A stretch of DNA of 32,289 bases, taken from NCBI GenBank assembly GCA_944384545.1, contig CALWTT010000061.1, positions 1 through 32,289 on the forward strand. The letters are read 5' to 3'. The position numbers were made by a program, and so were the translations under genes. The stretch comes from an uncultured Clostridia bacterium (GTDB lineage: Bacteria; Bacillota; Clostridia; Oscillospirales; CAG-272). The notes below the pieces were generated by a model. The model worked only from the letters and a program-made list of their open reading frames with translations, was not told where the DNA came from and made no database searches. This document shows, one piece after another, positions 28,548-32,289 of this stretch; position 1 is the first letter of the stretch, and each line of letters starts with the position of its first letter.

Positions 28548-30188
28548 TCACGCATCCGGATACAGACGCGAGGCAAGACGCGCCGTCAGGCGATCCAGCC
28601 ATCCGGTCTCGGTCGGGTATTCGGTAAGACCGCGTACCCCTTCCGCGTCGAGGAAGGCAAGCGCGGCCTCCCGCCCTTCCTTCTCTTCCAGCAAAGCCAG
28701 CATCCGGAACAGACGCATGCCTTCTCCCATCGCCATCAGACGCAGAGACGGATTCGCTCCGAAGCCTGCATAGTCCGGATATACAATAAAGGCATCCCCG
28801 CCGGTAAACATGCCGTCCGCATCGGTCGTATTGTAGGGGCAGATCGGGCGGCGGGAAAGGAAGGAATTGTAGAAATTGAAGCCCCAATGCAGAAACAGTG
28901 CCATATCGTACCGGTACATCTGCAAGCCGAGCACCGATGTCCGCGCAAGCGGCATCGAAAGAAAACGATTGGTAAAATGTCCGTTGACCGGCCCGCAGCA
29001 GTAATAGGTACACAGGGGACGGACCCCTGCCGTAATATACCGGTCTACCGTCGCCACCGAGCAGACGCTGTATTCCCGCTCGTTGCGTCCCGCAAACTCC
29101 AGCTCCGAGCAGGCGTCCAGCATACGGCTCCGGCCGATCAGAGGCCGGATGAAGTCCTTGCAGGCCATATACTGCTCATACTGCTCCAGATTCGGCTCGT
29201 CCGAGATGTGATAGAAGGTGTTCTCCTCCATGCCGATCCGGCACAGATTCTCATGCAGCGCCTCCAGCAGCTGACGCAGAAAGCTCCGGTACTCCTCCGA
29301 CAGGGCATCGGTATCCCAGCCGAAACGGCGGCGCAGACGTCCCCGCGTATCCCGCACAAGAATCTTCGGTGCATGCTTTGCCCCCCACTGCGTGAAAAAC
29401 GGAGGCATTTCCAGATACTGCATTCCGTGCGCCCGGGCGAAGGCGATAAATTCGTTCGTACGCCGGAAATCAAAGGTATACTGCCCAGGCGCCGCTTCCC
29501 GGATATCCAGCAGCTGCGCCGTCTCCCGCTCACCGCCGATCTGTGTGTCAAACGCCGGCGTAAACAGCGGTACCAGCAGCATGTTCTGCCCGCATGCGGC
29601 CGCCCAGCCCAGGTAGGATGCAAACAGACGGTAAAAATCACGCGTGAACAGCCGCACATGGTGCTGCTGGACAAAGGCGTCGTAATGCATCCAGTGCGTC
29701 AGGATGCAGCGCTGGGGAGGAAGCGGCTCCGGCATCTTGATCAGCGTGATGCGCGCTCGCGCAACCACCTTCCCGTCATTGAAAAAACGCGCCGTCAGCG
29801 TATGGCGCCCCACCGGAATGCTCTCCCGGTCCTTTACTGTGACAAACACCGTCTGGTGACACCCGCCGGGTCCGTGCATGTGAGAGGGATCAAAGGATTC
29901 CAGCACGTCCGGGTACAGATGATCCTCCCGGATCACATAGTAATCGTCGTGCGCCGGACTCGCGTCCGTCACCGACGGAACAAAGCCCACCCGGCGCATC
30001 GATGCACCCCGCGCTGCCGGACCACCCGTCAGACGCAATGCTGCATTCCGGTATTCCTCCTCCGGCACGATGGTCAGCTGAAAATGCACTTCCGACCCGG
30101 GGAAGAGATACACCGGCGTTTCCAGCTCCGGTACCGGGCCTGTACGGTATACTTTTTCGTTTGCACTCACGGCAATCAGACGAATCAT
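28548..30188 (-). CDS. GH123/DUF4091-type glycosidase, possible beta-N-acetylgalactosaminidase
   Basis: The 546-residue protein has an N-terminal beta domain (about 1-155) and a catalytic barrel. FYHISDEPN places the Asp330-Glu331 pair that GH123 enzymes use for substrate-assisted catalysis. The DUF4091 block follows with HWGFNFYNSF (434-443) and GGDAFIVYPD (463-472), then an SLRLMAMGEGMR helix. Characterised GH123 enzymes remove beta-linked GalNAc, for example from glycosphingolipids, but many DUF4091 proteins have unknown substrates. No signal peptide is seen. AAGGAG lies before the ATG at 30188; an ATG at 30296 overlaps the previous gene's end region and has no site. A TATAAT lies at 30253-30258 but its -35 is poor. 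It stands 20 kb from the other glycosidases. Confidence 0.82.
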   Translation of the reverse strand: MIRLIAVSANEKVYRTGPVPELETPVYLFPGSEVHFQLTIVPEEEYRNAALRLTGGPAARGASMRRVGFVPSVTDASPAHDDYYVIREDHLYPDVLESFDPSHMHGPGGCHQTVFVTVKDRESIPVGRHTLTARFFNDGKVVARARITLIKMPEPLPPQRCILTHWMHYDAFVQQHHVRLFTRDFYRLFASYLGWAAACGQNMLLVPLFTPAFDTQIGGERETAQLLDIREAAPGQYTFDFRRTNEFIAFARAHGMQYLEMPPFFTQWGAKHAPKILVRDTRGRLRRRFGWDTDALSEEYRSFLRQLLEALHENLCRIGMEENTFYHISDEPNLEQYEQYMACKDFIRPLIGRSRMLDACSELEFAGRNEREYSVCSVATVDRYITAGVRPLCTYYCCGPVNGHFTNRFLSMPLARTSVLGLQMYRYDMALFLHWGFNFYNSFLSRRPICPYNTTDADGMFTGGDAFIVYPDYAGFGANPSLRLMAMGEGMRLFRMLALLEEKEGREAALAFLDAEGVRGLTEYPTETGWLDRLTARLASRLYPDA

Positions 30189-30302
30189 GGCCTGCTCCTT
30201 CCCTGCCCTTGAAGACAGGATTTCGGTTTTCCGCACGGCGGCGGTTGCTTCCATTATATAGACCGCAACAGGGTATGTATTTGCAGGATCCGGCAATTTT
30301 TT

Positions 30303-31040
30303 TTACGTTTCGGACAGCTCCGCCCCGGGTGTAAACCCGCCATCCTGCGCGGTGATCGAAAAGCGCGAGAAAAAGCCCTCCTGCGGCGGAGGCGCAACAA
30401 AGCGCAGCAGACGGCCGTCGGCCGGATGCGGAAGGATCAGCGCGCAGCAAAAGAGCGCCAGCGCGCCCCGCGTGCGGGCGCCGTAGCGTGCGTCGCCCGC
30501 CAGCGGATGCTGCCGGGAGGCAAACTGCACACGGATCTGGTGGGTGCGTCCGGTCTCCGGACGTACCCGCAGCAGCGAGAGCGGCGGGGTCTGCGCCCCG
30601 CATGTGCCTGGCCCATAAAGGCAGCGCAGGCAGTCATATGTCAGCCGTGCCTCCCGCACCCCGCGACGCATGCGCCGCACGACATAGCTCTTGTCCTTCT
30701 GCCGGTCATAATACAAAAGATCGGTCAGTCTTCCCACGGGTTCGCAGATTCCCTCTGCTACCGCAAGATATTGCTTTTTCACCCGCCCCTCCGAAAAGGC
30801 AGCAGACAGCACCGCCGCCGCCGCAGGCGTCCGCGCACAGACAAGCAGCCCGCCGGTCCTGCGGTCCAGGCGGTGCACCGGATATACCTCCGGACGCTCC
30901 CCCGCCTCCCGCAAAAAGGCCGAAAGCAGCAAAGGAAGACTGTCCGCACCCGGACGGTCGGATGCCTCGGACAGCATACCGGCCTCCTTACGGCAGACGA
31001 TCAGGTCGCTGTCCCGATAGAAAATCCCGCTCTCGTCCAT
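30303..31040 (-). CDS. RluA-family pseudouridine synthase
   Basis: These enzymes convert chosen uridines in rRNA or tRNA to pseudouridine. The 245-residue protein has the catalytic motif HRLDRRTGGLLV with Asp59, and the later conserved blocks KQYLAV, RPETGRTHQIRVQFA and HPLAGDARYG. There is no S4 domain, so it is of the short RluA/RluC-like catalytic-only type; the target uridine cannot be told. AAGGAG lies four bases before the ATG. It follows map by 74 bases and is probably co-transcribed with it. Confidence 0.93.
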   Translation of the reverse strand: MDESGIFYRDSDLIVCRKEAGMLSEASDRPGADSLPLLLSAFLREAGERPEVYPVHRLDRRTGGLLVCARTPAAAAVLSAAFSEGRVKKQYLAVAEGICEPVGRLTDLLYYDRQKDKSYVVRRMRRGVREARLTYDCLRCLYGPGTCGAQTPPLSLLRVRPETGRTHQIRVQFASRQHPLAGDARYGARTRGALALFCCALILPHPADGRLLRFVAPPPQEGFFSRFSITAQDGGFTPGAELSET

Positions 31041-31045
31041 ATTCT

Positions 31046-31075
31046 CCTTCCTGTTCCTTCCTTTCCTTCCTGTTC
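31046..31075. repeat. Short direct repeat in a purine/pyrimidine tract
   Basis: CCTTCCTGTTC occurs twice (31046-31056 and 31065-31075) within a pure pyrimidine-rich tract before the pseudouridine synthase gene. On the coding strand it offers several AGGA-type ribosome sites in series. Confidence 0.5.
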
Positions 31076-31114
31076 TTTTCTTGGCCTTCCGCGCCGGGGT
31101 TCTGTCTTACCGCT

Positions 31115-32098
31115 TTACCGGGAAAGGACCACCGGGCCCTCCTCGGTCATCTCGATCATATACTCGACCTGCGCCGACAGACTGTGGTCCGCGGTGCGGA
31201 CGGTCCAGCCGTCAACCGGATCCACGATAAAGCGGCGGCTGCCTGCATTGACCATCGGCTCAATGGTAAAGACCATGCCGGGAAAAAGCAGCATGCCATG
31301 CCCCGCCCTTCCGTAATGCGCTACGTACGGCTCCTCATGCATCGACAGCCCCACTCCGTGTCCACCGATCTCGTGAACCACCGTATAGCCGTGGCGCCCC
31401 ACATAGGACGCAATTTCCGCACCGATGTCCCCCAGGTGACAGTAGGGATGCAGCACCGAAAGCGCCCGCTCCACAGCCTCCCCCGTCACACGCACAAGCG
31501 CTGCCGCCTCCGGCGACGGCGTGCCGATACAGAACATACGGGATGCGTCTCCGATGTATCCGCCGTATTCGGTCGTACAGTCTACATTCAGGATATCCCC
31601 CGCGTGCAGAATCTGATCCGCACGCGGGATCCCATGACAGATCACATCGTTGACCGACGTGCACACACTCTTCGGATAGCCTTCAAATCCAAGGCAGGCC
31701 GGACGCCCGCCCAGCTCTCCGGTCACCCGGCGGACCGTATCGTCGATCTGCTGTGTGCTGATCCCCTCGTGCACCATCTCCGCCACGGCGTCCAGCACCA
31801 GCGCGTTGACCCGCCCGGCTTCCCGTATGCCGGCAAGCTGCTCCCGATTCCGGATCAGGTGGCGGTCGGGTACATGCTCTCCGCGCGCACGGAAGAATTC
31901 CAGCTTCCGCTCCGCCTCCCGATGGCAGGACGCATATGGCAATCCGCTGCCGCACCAGCACGGGGATCCCGCTTCTCTTTCCGGTTCTTCCTTCTCTCTC
32001 TTCTGTCCTTTCTTCTCTTCTTCCTTCTCTTTTTCCCGGTCTTTCTTCTTTCCTTTGTTCTCTGTCCGGTTTCCCTTCTGGTCCGTATTTCTGCTCAT
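31115..32098 (-). CDS. map: Methionine aminopeptidase with N-terminal SEC-C zinc motif
   Basis: MAP removes the initiator methionine from new proteins. The 327-residue protein has three parts: a charged tail of Lys, Glu and Arg (about 8-43), an SEC-C motif (Cys47, Cys49, Cys58, His59 in CWCGSGLPYASCH), and a type I MAP domain (about 75-327). The five metal ligands are Asp173, Asp184, His247, Glu280 and Glu312. SEC-C motifs bind zinc and, in SecA, contact ribosomes and SecB, so the front part may dock the enzyme to ribosomes. The ATG at 32098 has GGAG eight bases upstream; the in-frame ATG at 32131 has no good site. The 190 bases upstream to the window end show no clear promoter. Confidence 0.95.
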   Translation of the reverse strand: MSRNTDQKGNRTENKGKKKDREKEKEEEKKGQKREKEEPEREAGSPCWCGSGLPYASCHREAERKLEFFRARGEHVPDRHLIRNREQLAGIREAGRVNALVLDAVAEMVHEGISTQQIDDTVRRVTGELGGRPACLGFEGYPKSVCTSVNDVICHGIPRADQILHAGDILNVDCTTEYGGYIGDASRMFCIGTPSPEAAALVRVTGEAVERALSVLHPYCHLGDIGAEIASYVGRHGYTVVHEIGGHGVGLSMHEEPYVAHYGRAGHGMLLFPGMVFTIEPMVNAGSRRFIVDPVDGWTVRTADHSLSAQVEYMIEMTEEGPVVLSR

Positions 32099-32289
32099 TC
32101 TGCTCTCTCCCCTCCCACACATAGAGTACAAACCGCATTCCCCGGATCGCCGTACAGGGTTCCCCTGCGGCAGGCGGCACCGGAACCTTGACTCAATGGC
32201 ATGGCAGATCCATATCTTCCGGGTGGCATCTGTGTTTCATACCACACGGGGTGGTTTTCCTCCGCTGTTTGCCGTCCTTCCTGTCTGTG

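Noticed and set aside
32160..32289. Possible gene or terminator at the right edge
   Set aside because: Only a weak 5-bp hairpin (ACCAC/GTGGT) with four T near 32240-32257 and no frame with a start signal; too little to call.

Overview
The window looks like chromosome from a GC-rich, strictly anaerobic member of the Clostridia, probably an uncultured gut species. The signs are a one-chain pyruvate:ferredoxin oxidoreductase, an oxygen-sensitive class III ribonucleotide reductase, a lipobox lipoprotein, a CotH-type kinase, a methionine aminopeptidase with an SEC-C zinc knuckle, strong AGGAGG-type ribosome sites and near-consensus TTGACA/TATAAT promoters. The taxonomy is inference. I saw no marker gene that settles it, and no rRNA, tRNA, CRISPR array, transposase or phage gene.

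Region 1 (1-8889, all on the minus strand) is a carbohydrate block. It starts with the 5' end of a lipoprotein gene. Next come a GH42 beta-galactosidase with its own promoter and terminator, and a probable three-gene unit: GH78-like six-hairpin glycosidase, sialate O-acetylesterase-like SGNH esterase, and GH110-like beta-helix alpha-1,3-galactosidase. A GH123/DUF4091-type enzyme lies apart at 28548-30188. None of these five enzymes shows a signal peptide, so they probably trim imported oligosaccharides inside the cell. The set (beta-Gal, alpha-1,3-Gal, acyl ester, possible beta-GalNAc) fits host glycans such as mucin or blood-group chains better than a simple plant polymer, though the GH78-like enzyme blurs this. 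No transporter or sugar regulator is in view.

Region 2 (9288-17275) holds a short-chain dehydrogenase, a membrane-anchored CotH kinase-like protein with cysteine motifs, trpS, and nifJ. Region 3 (17449-20548, minus) is a compact operon: LysR regulator, pncC, pfkA, hpt, with a 4-base overlap between the regulator and pncC. Region 4 (20856-24868) has a small membrane protein, a PHP phosphoesterase, an operon of radical SAM protein, small membrane protein and CDP-alcohol phosphatidyltransferase, and another small membrane protein.

Region 5 (24892-32289) contains nrdD under two NrdR-box-like sites 31 bases apart. A strong promoter then leads into a structured RNA of about 150 nt, ending in a terminator 55 bases before an RNase III gene. 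A palindromic repeat, the GH123-type gene, an RluA-type pseudouridine synthase and map follow. The most unusual items are the GH110-type enzyme in a clostridial setting, the structured leader in front of RNase III, the LysR-pncC-pfkA-hpt operon and the palindromic repeat with a half copy beside it.
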